64,000 nucleotides of DNA, taken from contig CAIVAT010000187.1 in assembly GCA_903903985.1 (NCBI GenBank), positions 24,888-88,887 on the forward strand. Reading direction: 5' to 3'. The position numbers were made by a program, and so were the translations under genes. The notes beneath the pieces were generated by a model. The model worked only from the letters and a program-made list of their open reading frames with translations, was not told the origin of the DNA and did no database searches. Source of the stretch: an uncultured Bacteroidales bacterium (GTDB taxonomy: Bacteria; Bacteroidota; Bacteroidia; Bacteroidales; FEN-979). Below, in pieces: positions 35,631 to 44,464 of this stretch. Numbering within the stretch: position 1 is the first letter of the stretch; each line of letters begins with the position of its first letter.

Positions 35631-37352
35631 TCACTTGGAATTTTGGTTGGTCAGATTGCCTTTTATCGTCAGGGAACCGTTGTTCGTCATCGTGGCAGTG
35701 TTTTGTATGGTCACATTGCCCATGATGGTAAGACCGGCTCCAACTGAAATTGTTAAATTGGCTCCTGTCAGTATGGACAGGCCTTTGCAGGCATTGCCTG
35801 TGGTCGAAACGACCGGGCTGAATGGTTTGCCTGATGGGATTACCACGTTTTGGGTTCCAAGTGGCACCACGCCGGGAGTCCAGTTCAAAGCGTTGCCCCA
35901 TTGAACCGATACACTGCCATTCCATACAGTCGCCGGGTCGCTTATATAAATATTGTCCAGATACAAATTATTCCCGAGTTCACTGACCCCTCGAAAAAGA
36001 ATTTTATTGGTTCCCGCCGGGATTGGGAAACTTTTGGATGCCCACTCGTTGGAAGCTGGTATATATGGCATGCCGGTTGCGCCTCCTGTATTCAAGGGTC
36101 CGGTTGGCCCACCCAGCCATGTTTTCAGCAATGAGAATGAGTTCCCGTCATCAGAGGATGCCCACAGTTCAAGTCGATCCACCTCTGTGGCATAGGTTGC
36201 ATAGGCATGATCAAACGAAACGGACGGACCGGACAATGCACTGAGATCAAGGGTAGGCGAAATAAGATCAAAAGAATTGCCGGAAGGGATATTGTAAAAA
36301 TCGGCGTATGCTGAACCCGATCCAATGCCAAATGCACTCACCGAACCGTCGCGCACCCAGGGTTTTTGAGCAATTGACCAGCAAACAGGGGGGTAAGTCG
36401 CAGATTCAAAATCTGCGACAAGCGGGAAACCGGTAATTGCAGCGCATAATGTCGCAGCAGACCAACCTGTTCCTGAAGAATAAGTGGGGATTGACGGCAG
36501 AACGGAATATGCTTTATAATAATAGGTGGTTGAAGGATTCAGACCCGTATGGCTGCAAGCTTCTGCAGATCCGTTATACAACACAGTTCCACCGCCGGTG
36601 ATGGGATTTCCAGCCGAATAATTTCCGGAGGGTGTACCAAATGTATTCACCGTGTTGTAAGCCACCATCACATTGTTGCTGGCTATGTTTCTTTTCCAGG
36701 TCAGGTTAATTTGCGTGGTACTGGCTGCCTGGGCAAAAAAGCCGGATGGTTGCACCGGATTCGATAAGGCAACAAATGAAACCTGAATATTCGGTCGGTT
36801 TCCATTTGGGGTGCCCGACCCGGTAGGTGGCGTCTCATTTTGCTCCCAGAATTCATGCTGATTCATTGAATAGTCATACGTATCGAAAAAAACCGGGCCA
36901 TTTGAGGCGCCATTTCCACCATAATTAGCTTCACAGAGCACTAGAAGGTTCTGGTCACCGGTATTCAGGTAAACGAAATCTGCAATATCAATTGTCGTCC
37001 AGCCGGGAGAAGGAAAACTGGCAGAGGCATCATATACCAGCGTAGCTCCATCGATAAGTGCTCCCCAGGTAATTGGGTAAAAAGTTCCATCGGATACAAG
37101 TTTCAGGTAAATTTTAACTGGACAGGATTCAATTTCCCCGGACTCGGCATTCCATCCCAGAGCGGTGATCAGTTTGGAACTGCCCAACTCAGTGGATGTA
37201 TAGATAGATGCAGACCTGGCATAACCCTTCCATAAATTAAACGGGTAATGTCCCGAGGTAGTTCCATATCCGATTGTGATTTGCCCATGAAGTGTCATGC
37301 TGATATATATCATTATGATCATCAAGTAGATAGGTTTCATATTAATCGTCAT
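35631..37352 (-). CDS. Secreted Fn3-domain surface protein
   Basis: A 573-residue protein; the ATG at 37340 is an alternative start giving 569. The signal peptide ends LHGQ. Residues about 24-195 form a beta-rich domain on wall-associated hydrolases and adhesins of this phylum (ALGWNAESGEIESCPVKIYL). A fibronectin type III domain follows (PSGFFAQAASTTQINLTWKRN to TTYYYKAYSV), then a MAM or choice-of-anchor-like domain (LISPTLDLSALSGPSVSFDHAYA). The end is a short beta-helix-like stretch finishing GNLTNQNSK. No T9SS sorting domain is seen at the end, so it may be truncated or exported differently. The first ATG overlaps the aroA stop as TAATG. Confidence 0.7.
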   Translation of the reverse strand: MTINMKPIYLMIIMIYISMTLHGQITIGYGTTSGHYPFNLWKGYARSASIYTSTELGSSKLITALGWNAESGEIESCPVKIYLKLVSDGTFYPITWGALIDGATLVYDASASFPSPGWTTIDIADFVYLNTGDQNLLVLCEANYGGNGASNGPVFFDTYDYSMNQHEFWEQNETPPTGSGTPNGNRPNIQVSFVALSNPVQPSGFFAQAASTTQINLTWKRNIASNNVMVAYNTVNTFGTPSGNYSAGNPITGGGTVLYNGSAEACSHTGLNPSTTYYYKAYSVLPSIPTYSSGTGWSAATLCAAITGFPLVADFESATYPPVCWSIAQKPWVRDGSVSAFGIGSGSAYADFYNIPSGNSFDLISPTLDLSALSGPSVSFDHAYATYATEVDRLELWASSDDGNSFSLLKTWLGGPTGPLNTGGATGMPYIPASNEWASKSFPIPAGTNKILFRGVSELGNNLYLDNIYISDPATVWNGSVSVQWGNALNWTPGVVPLGTQNVVIPSGKPFSPVVSTTGNACKGLSILTGANLTISVGAGLTIMGNVTIQNTATMTNNGSLTIKGNLTNQNSK

Positions 37353-38623
37353 TAAAGGTTATTTTTTTGAATATTAAACCCAACGGATTTCAGGTGTTCC
37401 CAGAAATCCGGGTACGATTTCATCACTACATCCGGATTCCTGATGATCAGTGATCTGGTTTTCATCGCAAGTGGAGCGAGCGTCATGGCCATCCGGTGGT
37501 CGCCATAGGTTTCAAAGGTCAGTCCATCGGGAAAAACGGGTTTTACCGGTTTGATCTCCAGGGCCGATATCCAATCTCCCTCGCCGAAAAAAGCGACAGG
37601 AACCCTGAGTTTTTCAATTTCATTCTTCATGGCACGCAAACGGTCGGTCTCTTTGATCTGCAGGCTCTGAACACCTTCAAACCGGCCCCTAATTCCGATG
37701 CCGGCACAGGTGGAGATAACAGCCTGTGCAATATCAGGAAAATCGGTAAAGTCGAAATAAAAACCATCAATCTTCTTAACCGTTTTGGTCAACCGGATCC
37801 CCTGATCCGTGAATTCGGTAGTGATTCCAAAATTCTGGTAAATAGCCGGCAAAACAGCATCCCCCTGAAGGCTGTCGAACAGCAAACCACGCAGTTCAAT
37901 ATCCACTACTTCGGCAAAAACAGCCGCTTCATACCAGAACGCAGCTGCTGACCAGTCCGATTCAACAGTAATTTCACCGGGGGTATAAGTTCCGGGTTGA
38001 ACATGAACCCTTGTTTTCCCCAATTTCACCTGCGCTCCGAACAATTGCATCAGCCGGATGGTCATTTCAGCATAAGGCATCGATACTGACTTGCCTTTCA
38101 AGTGAATAACAAGACCTTTCGGAAGGCAAGGGGCAATCAGCAACAAGGCGGTAGTGAATTGGCTGCTGACCCCGGGATCGATGGTTATCTCCTTGCCGGA
38201 TAAATCTCCGCCATTGATGAGCAAAGGCGGATAACCTGGTTTGGAGAGATATTCAATGGATGCGCCCAGATGTTTCATGGCATCAGCCAGGATGCCAATG
38301 GGCCGTTGTTTCATCCGCTCGGAACCGGTTAACACCCATTTGCCAGGCTGTATGGATAAAAACGATGTTAAAAAACGCATCACTGTGCCTGCGTTGGCCG
38401 TGTCAATTTCGGTAACCTTTTTCTTCCCCTTGCCCTGCAGGATGGTCTCAAGCAGTTTTTGCAGCAACAATGTATCAGCAGCATCAGATAAATTATTGAT
38501 TTTGAAATCATTTCCACATAATGCACGGATCAATAGCAATCGGTTGCTGATACTTTTTGATGCTGGAAGCTGGATGCTCCCTTTAAGAATTTTATCAGGT
38601 TTGCTGATGACAATCGATTTCAT
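37352..38623 (-). CDS. aroA: 3-phosphoshikimate 1-carboxyvinyltransferase (EPSP synthase)
   Basis: A 423-residue enzyme of the shikimate pathway that joins phosphoenolpyruvate to shikimate 3-phosphate. Landmarks: LPASKSISNRLLLIRAL near the N-terminus (substrate-binding Lys and Ser), NAGTVMRFLTSFLS (NAGT motif), WVLTGSERMKQRPIG, ESDWSAAAFWYEA, KETDRLRAMKNEIEKL and YGDHRMAMTLAPLA. All sit in normal order at normal length. It begins 27 bases after alanine dehydrogenase on the same strand and overlaps the Fn3 gene by one base, so the three may be co-transcribed. Confidence 0.95.
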   Translation of the reverse strand: MKSIVISKPDKILKGSIQLPASKSISNRLLLIRALCGNDFKINNLSDAADTLLLQKLLETILQGKGKKKVTEIDTANAGTVMRFLTSFLSIQPGKWVLTGSERMKQRPIGILADAMKHLGASIEYLSKPGYPPLLINGGDLSGKEITIDPGVSSQFTTALLLIAPCLPKGLVIHLKGKSVSMPYAEMTIRLMQLFGAQVKLGKTRVHVQPGTYTPGEITVESDWSAAAFWYEAAVFAEVVDIELRGLLFDSLQGDAVLPAIYQNFGITTEFTDQGIRLTKTVKKIDGFYFDFTDFPDIAQAVISTCAGIGIRGRFEGVQSLQIKETDRLRAMKNEIEKLRVPVAFFGEGDWISALEIKPVKPVFPDGLTFETYGDHRMAMTLAPLAMKTRSLIIRNPDVVMKSYPDFWEHLKSVGFNIQKNNL

Positions 38624-38650
38624 TTGTTTTAAAGATAATTTCCTGCATGC

Positions 38651-39874
38651 CTAATGGAAAGCTGCCATCAGCAAGCTGATATCCTGAAATGGCAGGTTGT
38701 AGGATCTGCTGATAAATTGATTTGTAAGTATACCATTATATATATATACCCCCTGCCGCACTCCATAATCGCGCTTGAGCAGGTTTTCGATACCCCCTTC
38801 GGAACCGATGTCAAGAATGATGGGAACAATGATGTTATTCAGTGCCTGGGATGCAGTGTGCGGAACTTTTGACGGAATATTCGGTACTGCATAATGGGTG
38901 ACTCCATGTAATTTATACACGGGAGATTTATGGGTGGTAGGCCTCGATGTTTCAAAACAGCCACCCTGGTCAATACTTACATCAATGGCAACCGCCCCGT
39001 CTTTCATTTGCCTGATCATTTCTTCGCTGATGATACATGGTGACTTCCCTTCACGGGAGTGGATGGCACCAATGAGTACATCGGCCGTTCGCAATGATTC
39101 GACCAGGGCTTTGGGATGCAATATGGAGGTAAAAACCCGCATCCCCAGGTTGCTCTGGAGCCGGCGCAAACGATAAACGGAATTATCAAAAACCTTAACC
39201 AGGGCGCCCAGTCCAATAGCGGAACGTGCAGCAAATTCCCCAACCGTGCCAGCGCCTATGATGACCACTTCTGAAGGCGTTATTCCCGTGAAGCCGCCAA
39301 ACATCTCTCCTCTGCCAAATTCAGAGCTGGCAAGGTAGTCAACAGCAATGAAAATCGACGTGCTGCCGGCTATTTCACTCATTGCCCGGATAATGGCAAG
39401 CTGGTTGGTCTTGTCCCGGATGGTTTCAAACGCAAGTGCAGTAATCTTCTTTGAAAGCAAGGTCCTGAAATATTCTTCACACTGCATGGCCATCTGGATC
39501 GCTGAGAAAACGGTTTGTTTAGGCCGCAGCATTTCCATTTCCAGGCGGTTCACAGGTTCCACTTTCAGGAGAATGTCTGCCCTGTATACTTCCCGGGCAG
39601 AATAAACGATCTGTGCACCGGCTTCACTGTAATCATGATCGCTGAAATGGGCCGTGATCCCGGCGCCCGCTTCCACCATCACCTGGTGCCCGTTCCTGCA
39701 TAACAAGGCAACACCATCAGGCACCAGTGAAACACGATTTTCCTGGGCAGACACCTCCTTTGGAACACCAATCAACAGGCTGCTGCGCTGGCGGGCCACT
39801 TCGAGCATCTCTTCCTGTGGCATCAACCGCTCAACCGGTGACATACGGATATAATCCGGACGAGGTTCTTCCAT
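38651..39874 (-). CDS. ald: Alanine dehydrogenase / PNT-family oxidoreductase
   Basis: A 407-residue NAD-dependent enzyme interconverting alanine and pyruvate plus ammonia. The N-terminal PNT domain has IGVPKEVSAQENRVSLVPDG and VMVEAGAG; catalytic-domain landmarks include VFSAIQMAM and FGRGEMFGGFTG. The Rossmann motif is VVIIGAGTVGEFAAR, and NIPSKVPHTASQALNN closes the active site region. It is about 35 residues longer than classic bacterial Ald, with an N-terminal extension common in Bacteroidota versions. Gene order crp-like, ald, aroA on the same strand suggests a loose operon. Transhydrogenase alpha is the main alternative, but no beta subunit is near. Confidence 0.85.
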   Translation of the reverse strand: MEEPRPDYIRMSPVERLMPQEEMLEVARQRSSLLIGVPKEVSAQENRVSLVPDGVALLCRNGHQVMVEAGAGITAHFSDHDYSEAGAQIVYSAREVYRADILLKVEPVNRLEMEMLRPKQTVFSAIQMAMQCEEYFRTLLSKKITALAFETIRDKTNQLAIIRAMSEIAGSTSIFIAVDYLASSEFGRGEMFGGFTGITPSEVVIIGAGTVGEFAARSAIGLGALVKVFDNSVYRLRRLQSNLGMRVFTSILHPKALVESLRTADVLIGAIHSREGKSPCIISEEMIRQMKDGAVAIDVSIDQGGCFETSRPTTHKSPVYKLHGVTHYAVPNIPSKVPHTASQALNNIIVPIILDIGSEGGIENLLKRDYGVRQGVYIYNGILTNQFISRSYNLPFQDISLLMAAFH

Positions 39875-39905
39875 GGTTCAGAAAATTTACACGAAGATAC
39901 AAAAT

Positions 39906-39929
39906 AAATAGCGAAATAGCGAAAAGGCG
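39906..39929. repeat. Short octamer tandem repeat, AAATAGCG type
   Basis: AAATAGCG, AAATAGCG and AAAAGGCG follow one another in the gap between ald and the FNR-like gene. The same octamer family occurs after the ABC ATPase gene at 53968-53991. Confidence 0.7.
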
Positions 39930-39935
39930 AAATGG

Positions 39936-40649
39936 TTAACCGATACGACTGATTTTACGGATCGACTCTTCGTCAAGGATCTCCATTTCACGATCGGATA
40001 TTCTCACAAGGCCCTCCTTCTGAAAATCTCTCAGGATTTTTACAGCACTTTCATGCGACATGGCAGAGAGGTCGCCCAAATCGAACCGGGAAAGGATCAT
40101 CGGGAATTTCAGTTCGTGAAATATCTCATCATACAGATAAAGCAAGGCATCAGCCATTCGCCCGGGCATCTGCTTCTGGGTGAGATAGATCAACCTGTTG
40201 TATACAGTCAATACATCACGGCTGAAATCTTTTAGAAACTCTTCTGCAAAGAGTGAATTATGTTTAAGTATGTCTTTAAAAACCTGAAGGTCAATAAAAC
40301 AAACGGATGAATCGTTGAGCGCAGTAATTGTAAAATGATGCCTTTGGTCAAAATAGATGCCAGGGCCCCCGATGAAGCTCGTCGGCTTAACAATCCTCAG
40401 GATGGCCGACCGGCCCTCGATTCCTTCAATATACAACTTGGCCATTCCGCTGTTGACAGAGAGTACATGCGACATGAACGTTCCCTGTTTTTTAATGGTT
40501 TCACCCGCCTTGAAGTTAACATGGATCTTATTTGCATCCACCAGTTTTAATTCATCGCTGTTCAACAGACAAAATAAAGGAGACATGGTCTGACAGTTAT
40601 GACAACTTTGTGGCGGTTTATCAAAATATTCCGACATCTGGGATCTCAT
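39936..40649 (-). CDS. Crp/Fnr-family regulator with FNR-like cysteines
   Basis: A 237-residue transcription factor; the ATG at 40637 is an alternative start. The cyclic-nucleotide-binding-like fold spans about 30-150. A C-terminal winged helix has FDLGDLSAMSHESAVKILRDFQKEGL, where Glu and Lys hold positions used by FNR for DNA contact. Cys16, Cys19 and Cys27 near the N-terminus plus Cys117 in SSVCFID line up well with the four cluster ligands of E. coli FNR (20, 23, 29, 122), although the second gap is two residues longer. That suggests an oxygen-sensing [4Fe-4S] cluster. It is divergent from a respiratory gene cluster with an FNR-type box between. The cluster is inference; the family is clear. 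Confidence 0.85.
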   Translation of the reverse strand: MRSQMSEYFDKPPQSCHNCQTMSPLFCLLNSDELKLVDANKIHVNFKAGETIKKQGTFMSHVLSVNSGMAKLYIEGIEGRSAILRIVKPTSFIGGPGIYFDQRHHFTITALNDSSVCFIDLQVFKDILKHNSLFAEEFLKDFSRDVLTVYNRLIYLTQKQMPGRMADALLYLYDEIFHELKFPMILSRFDLGDLSAMSHESAVKILRDFQKEGLVRISDREMEILDEESIRKISRIG

Positions 40650-40680
40650 TTATGATTTGAGCCGCTAAAATTAATCAATA

Positions 40681-40694
40681 TTGAGATATATCAA
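40681..40694. promoter_or_regulatory. FNR-type operator
   Basis: TTGAGATATATCAA matches the FNR consensus TTGATnnnnATCAA at 9 of 10 specified bases. It lies 31 bases before the regulator ATG and 136 before the ferredoxin-type gene, so it could serve autoregulation, control of the respiratory cluster, or both. Confidence 0.7.
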
Positions 40695-40830
40695 TATTTG
40701 GCAAAGTATATTTCCGTTTTTAAAATTAAAAATGTCCATTTTTATCCGTCAAAATTGCCGGTTTATATCACGATTTCTGAATTGATATCCAAGTAGATTT
40801 GACGACTTGAAAACATGAACCTCAACCCAT

Positions 40831-41778
40831 ATGAAACATCGATCTTCGAACCGTAGAAATTTTCTGAGAATAGGGATTGCAGCTGGTGCAACAGCACTGA
40901 TTGCAGGTGGCGGCAACGTTCTTTCAGCCCTCTCAGTCGCGGAAAGCAAAGAAACCGGTGAGAAAATGAAATTACTCACCCCGGAAGGGAAACTTGTTGA
41001 GGTCGACAAAGGCCATGTGTGCTGTCAGCCTGCTGGCAATTTAGAGGCCAGGCAGGGATTGCCTGATAAAAAAATGGTCATGGTGATCGACCTTGCAAAA
41101 TGCAGGAATGCCAGGAAATGTTTGCAGGGATGCCAGAAAATGCACTTTCTTCCGCCCCACATGGAATGGATTAAATTCTACCTTCTGCGCGACTCCGAAG
41201 AGATGTCGCCATACTGGTTTCCGAAACCCTGTCTCCACTGCAACAATCCGCCTTGCGTTAAAGTTTGCCCGGTTGGCGCCACATTTAAACGCACGGATGG
41301 AATCGTGCTGATCGATAATGACCGGTGCATCGGGTGTAAATTCTGCATGGCTGCCTGTCCTTATTCCTCAAGGGTATTCAACTGGGAAGAACCAAAGATG
41401 GACAAAGGCGTGAATAAGGCCGCCTACTCGCCTGAAACCAGTTCCCCGCCGAAAATAGGAACGGTAAGTAAATGTGATTTCTGCCCCGACATGGTCAGGA
41501 AAGGCGAATTGCCCTCGTGTGTCACCTCCTGTCCCAACGGTGTTTACTACTATGGAGATAAAAATGAAGATGCAGTTACCAATGGCACCGACACAGTCAG
41601 ATTCAGTGAACTGATCGAATCCCGGGCGGCTTATCGCTATATGGAAGAGCTAGGTACCGAACCCAGCGTGTATTACCTCCCGGCCGTTGACCGTGCATTT
41701 AATTACGAGGTTGGATTCGAGGGATTGAGCGATGAAGAAATTGCCCTTTATAAAACGGAAGCCAAAATAAAAGAATAA
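40831..41778 (+). CDS. Tat-exported ferredoxin-type subunit (NrfC/HybA/DsrO-like)
   Basis: A 315-residue periplasmic iron-sulfur protein. Residues 7-13 carry a twin-arginine signal (NRRNFLRIG) followed by a hydrophobic core. Cysteine groups for four [4Fe-4S] clusters are visible: CRNARKCLQGCQ, CLHCNNPPCVKVCPVG, CIGCKFCMAACPYSS and CDFCPDMVRKGELPSC with VTSCPNG. This is the electron-wiring subunit of NrfD-type membrane complexes; it would pass electrons between the quinone-side membrane protein and a partner. It is followed after 8 bases by the NrfD gene. No molybdopterin or other catalytic subunit is encoded nearby. Confidence 0.87.
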   Translation: MKHRSSNRRNFLRIGIAAGATALIAGGGNVLSALSVAESKETGEKMKLLTPEGKLVEVDKGHVCCQPAGNLEARQGLPDKKMVMVIDLAKCRNARKCLQGCQKMHFLPPHMEWIKFYLLRDSEEMSPYWFPKPCLHCNNPPCVKVCPVGATFKRTDGIVLIDNDRCIGCKFCMAACPYSSRVFNWEEPKMDKGVNKAAYSPETSSPPKIGTVSKCDFCPDMVRKGELPSCVTSCPNGVYYYGDKNEDAVTNGTDTVRFSELIESRAAYRYMEELGTEPSVYYLPAVDRAFNYEVGFEGLSDEEIALYKTEAKIKE

Positions 41779-41786
41779 TACGAATT

Positions 41787-44006
41787 ATGTACGAAGACGA
41801 AAAAACACAGCAAAATCTGCATGCATTCAAACCGCAGCTTGAGAAGATGAGTAACAAGGGAGTTGCGCTCATTGTTTTTCTCTTGTTGGTGATCGGATTT
41901 GGCATGTACGCTTTATATACCCAGATCGTTGATGGACATATTGTTACCGGAATGCGCGACAATGTAGTCTGGGGATTGTACATTGTCAATTTTATCTTTT
42001 TTATCGGGATCAGTTATGCCGGTGCGTTGATTTCCGGTATTCTCCACCTGCTGAGGGTTCCCTGGCGTACACCCATTATCCGCATGGCAGAAATGATCAC
42101 CGTGATATCAACCATGATCGGCCCTTCGTATATATTATTGTGTATTGGGCGGCTTGACCGTTTACCGAATTTAGTGCTGTTCGGACGGATCCAGTCCCCG
42201 ATTATCTGGGATGTCATTGCCATCACAACTTACCTTTCAGGCAGCATTATTTTTCTTTACCTTGCCATGATCCGCGACCTGGCCATCCTGAGAGATAACC
42301 CGGTTAAAACAGCCCGATGGCGGAATCCAATCTACCGGTTTATGGCAGTTCGTTACAAAGAGACCACAAAGCAAAAAGAGTTGCTGAATGTAGCAACCGA
42401 TCTGTTGTCAATTGTCATCATTCCATTGGCTATCCTTGTACACTCGGTTTTAGCCTGGATATTTGGAATGACCCTTCGCCCGGGATGGCACAGTACAATT
42501 TTTGCTCCCTATTTTGTCATTGCCGCGGTTTATTCCGGTACCGGAGTTTTAATCATGGTGATGTGGGTTTTCAGGAAAATCTACCATCTGGAATCACAAA
42601 TTACCAAAATTCATTTCAACTATTTAGGCATCATCATGATCATCCTGGGTGCCATGTACGGATATTTTACCTTCAGTGAATACCTGACAAGCTGGTATGG
42701 CTCCATCAAGTGGGACATGGATGTGTTGTACAGGTTGTTCAACCCCGGTGAGTACTGGCACCTCTTTGTTTTTGCTGTCTTTATAGGGGTTTTGTTGCCA
42801 ATCATCATCGTAACAGTCCCGAAGTTCCGCAATATCAACTCGATCGCATTTGCAGCATGCGTTGCCGTGCTTGCCCTGTGGGTGAAACGATACCTCATCA
42901 TCATCCCGACACTTGAGACTCCTTTACTTCCTATTCACGACCTCCGGCCCGAATACGTGCATTATTCGGCCACCTGGGTGGAATGGGCCCTGACTTTCGC
43001 CGGTATCGCCCTGTTTATTCTTCTGTTTTACCTCTTTTCAAAATTCATTCCCATTATCCCTGTAGTCAGGACCGGTGAAGAAAAAGATTATTCGAGGCTG
43101 AGGAAGATCGTCTTTGAAAAACAGATGAAAAAGGTAATCAGACAGCATAAAAAAAGTGATGCAGTCATTGCCGGGATTGTTCTCCTGTTCATCCTGGTCT
43201 CAGTCCCCAGGGCCATGTCGCAGGATGAGAACAGGGTTCAGCCCATGTTGAAACTTGAATATTTTCACGTTGATTCGTCACAAATCCTCACTGCTACTTT
43301 GCAAGCCAAGGTGGAAGGGCGTTTTATTTCCCTTCCGGGTATGGAGATTGTATTCAAATTTATCTGCAACGGGACCGAAACACTGTTGGGGAAAGAAATT
43401 ACCAATGGGAAAGGCAGGGCGACTGTAGCCATTCCCGAAGAAACCCTTGCGACAGGTGGCGATAAGGGCCTTTATTCATTTGAAGCATCATTTGCAGGCA
43501 ACGACCGGTATGATGCAGCGTCAGTAACTGCAACCATGAAACCGCTCCGGCTGGAACTGTCATTTTTCCAGAAGGAAGGGGAAAAAATGGTCAACCTGAA
43601 AGCCCTGGAACCCGGCCCCGGCAACCAATGGATTCCTGCCGAAAACCTCGATGTTGTATTTTATGTTCCCAGAACATTCAGTTTGCTCAAAGTCGGCCAG
43701 GCATCAATTGTCAATGGCCAGACCAGCCTGGAGTTCCCGACGTCCATCCCGGGAAATCATTTAGGATACCTGACGCTTACCGCGAAGGTGGAAGAAAATG
43801 AAATCTATGGGAATGTAGAAGTTTCCGGAACTATAAACTGGGGAAAACCACTTCCACCTGTTAACACGATTAAAAGGGGTCTTGGTGACACAAACGCCCC
43901 GCTATGGATGGTATACACCCTGATCGTATTGCTCTCGCTGGTATGGTTTCATTATATGTATGTCATTTTTACAGTACTCAGAATAAGACACTTAGGTAAA
44001 TCATAA
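41787..44006 (+). CDS. NrfD/PsrC-family quinone-reactive membrane subunit with periplasmic Ig-like extension
   Basis: A 739-residue integral membrane protein. The first 430 or so residues are the NrfD/PsrC family: about ten transmembrane helices with WGLYIVNFIFFIGISYAGAL and LRVPWRTPIIRMAEM. NrfD proteins exchange electrons and sometimes protons with membrane quinones. After a further helix near 450 (VIAGIVLLFILVSVP) comes a stretch of about 230 residues predicted to lie in the periplasm with beta-sandwich character, including the repeated form GNDRYDAASVTATM. A last transmembrane helix is at about 705-725. The extension is not part of standard NrfD proteins. It sits between the ferredoxin-type and cytochrome c genes, so all three are probably one complex. 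Confidence 0.85.
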   Translation: MYEDEKTQQNLHAFKPQLEKMSNKGVALIVFLLLVIGFGMYALYTQIVDGHIVTGMRDNVVWGLYIVNFIFFIGISYAGALISGILHLLRVPWRTPIIRMAEMITVISTMIGPSYILLCIGRLDRLPNLVLFGRIQSPIIWDVIAITTYLSGSIIFLYLAMIRDLAILRDNPVKTARWRNPIYRFMAVRYKETTKQKELLNVATDLLSIVIIPLAILVHSVLAWIFGMTLRPGWHSTIFAPYFVIAAVYSGTGVLIMVMWVFRKIYHLESQITKIHFNYLGIIMIILGAMYGYFTFSEYLTSWYGSIKWDMDVLYRLFNPGEYWHLFVFAVFIGVLLPIIIVTVPKFRNINSIAFAACVAVLALWVKRYLIIIPTLETPLLPIHDLRPEYVHYSATWVEWALTFAGIALFILLFYLFSKFIPIIPVVRTGEEKDYSRLRKIVFEKQMKKVIRQHKKSDAVIAGIVLLFILVSVPRAMSQDENRVQPMLKLEYFHVDSSQILTATLQAKVEGRFISLPGMEIVFKFICNGTETLLGKEITNGKGRATVAIPEETLATGGDKGLYSFEASFAGNDRYDAASVTATMKPLRLELSFFQKEGEKMVNLKALEPGPGNQWIPAENLDVVFYVPRTFSLLKVGQASIVNGQTSLEFPTSIPGNHLGYLTLTAKVEENEIYGNVEVSGTINWGKPLPPVNTIKRGLGDTNAPLWMVYTLIVLLSLVWFHYMYVIFTVLRIRHLGKS

Positions 44007-44035
44007 TTATTAACAACAACTAAAATGGAGGTTTT

Positions 44036-44455
44036 ATGAAGTCAAATCAAATTAGATTATTTGCAGTTGCAGCAGGGATGCTGATGACATTTTCATTTGC
44101 AACTGCCACCCAGGCGCAAACCGCCGGTGCATGGACGATTCCTGCCAAGTTCAAAACAATGAAAAATCCGGTGGCAGTGAGTGCGACCACTGTGGCTGAC
44201 GGCAAAGATCTTTTTGCCAAACACTGCAAATCGTGTCACGGGACAAAAGGGTTGGGCGATGGCCCCAAGGCTGCCACCCTGGATGTGTCCTGCAGCGATT
44301 TTTCAACAAAAAAGTTCCAGGCACAAGCTGACGGTGAAATTTTCTTCCAGGTATCCGAAGGAAAAGGGAAAATGCCGGCTTTTAAAAAGAACATCCCCGA
44401 TGATAACGGTCGTTGGGCTTTAGTAAATTATCTCAGGACCCTGGCAGCAAAATAG
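44036..44455 (+). CDS. Class I monohaem cytochrome c
   Basis: A 139-residue periplasmic protein with a signal peptide ending about residue 27 (ATQAQ). The haem site is CKSCH (FAKHCKSCHGTKGLGDGPKA) and a likely distal methionine ligand is in GKGKMPAFKK. A strong Shine-Dalgarno (GGAGG) precedes the ATG, unusual in this window, suggesting high translation. As third gene of the ferredoxin-NrfD-cytochrome cluster, it is the natural electron acceptor or donor of the complex. Confidence 0.92.
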   Translation: MKSNQIRLFAVAAGMLMTFSFATATQAQTAGAWTIPAKFKTMKNPVAVSATTVADGKDLFAKHCKSCHGTKGLGDGPKAATLDVSCSDFSTKKFQAQADGEIFFQVSEGKGKMPAFKKNIPDDNGRWALVNYLRTLAAK

Positions 44456-44464
44456 CTTGAAAAT

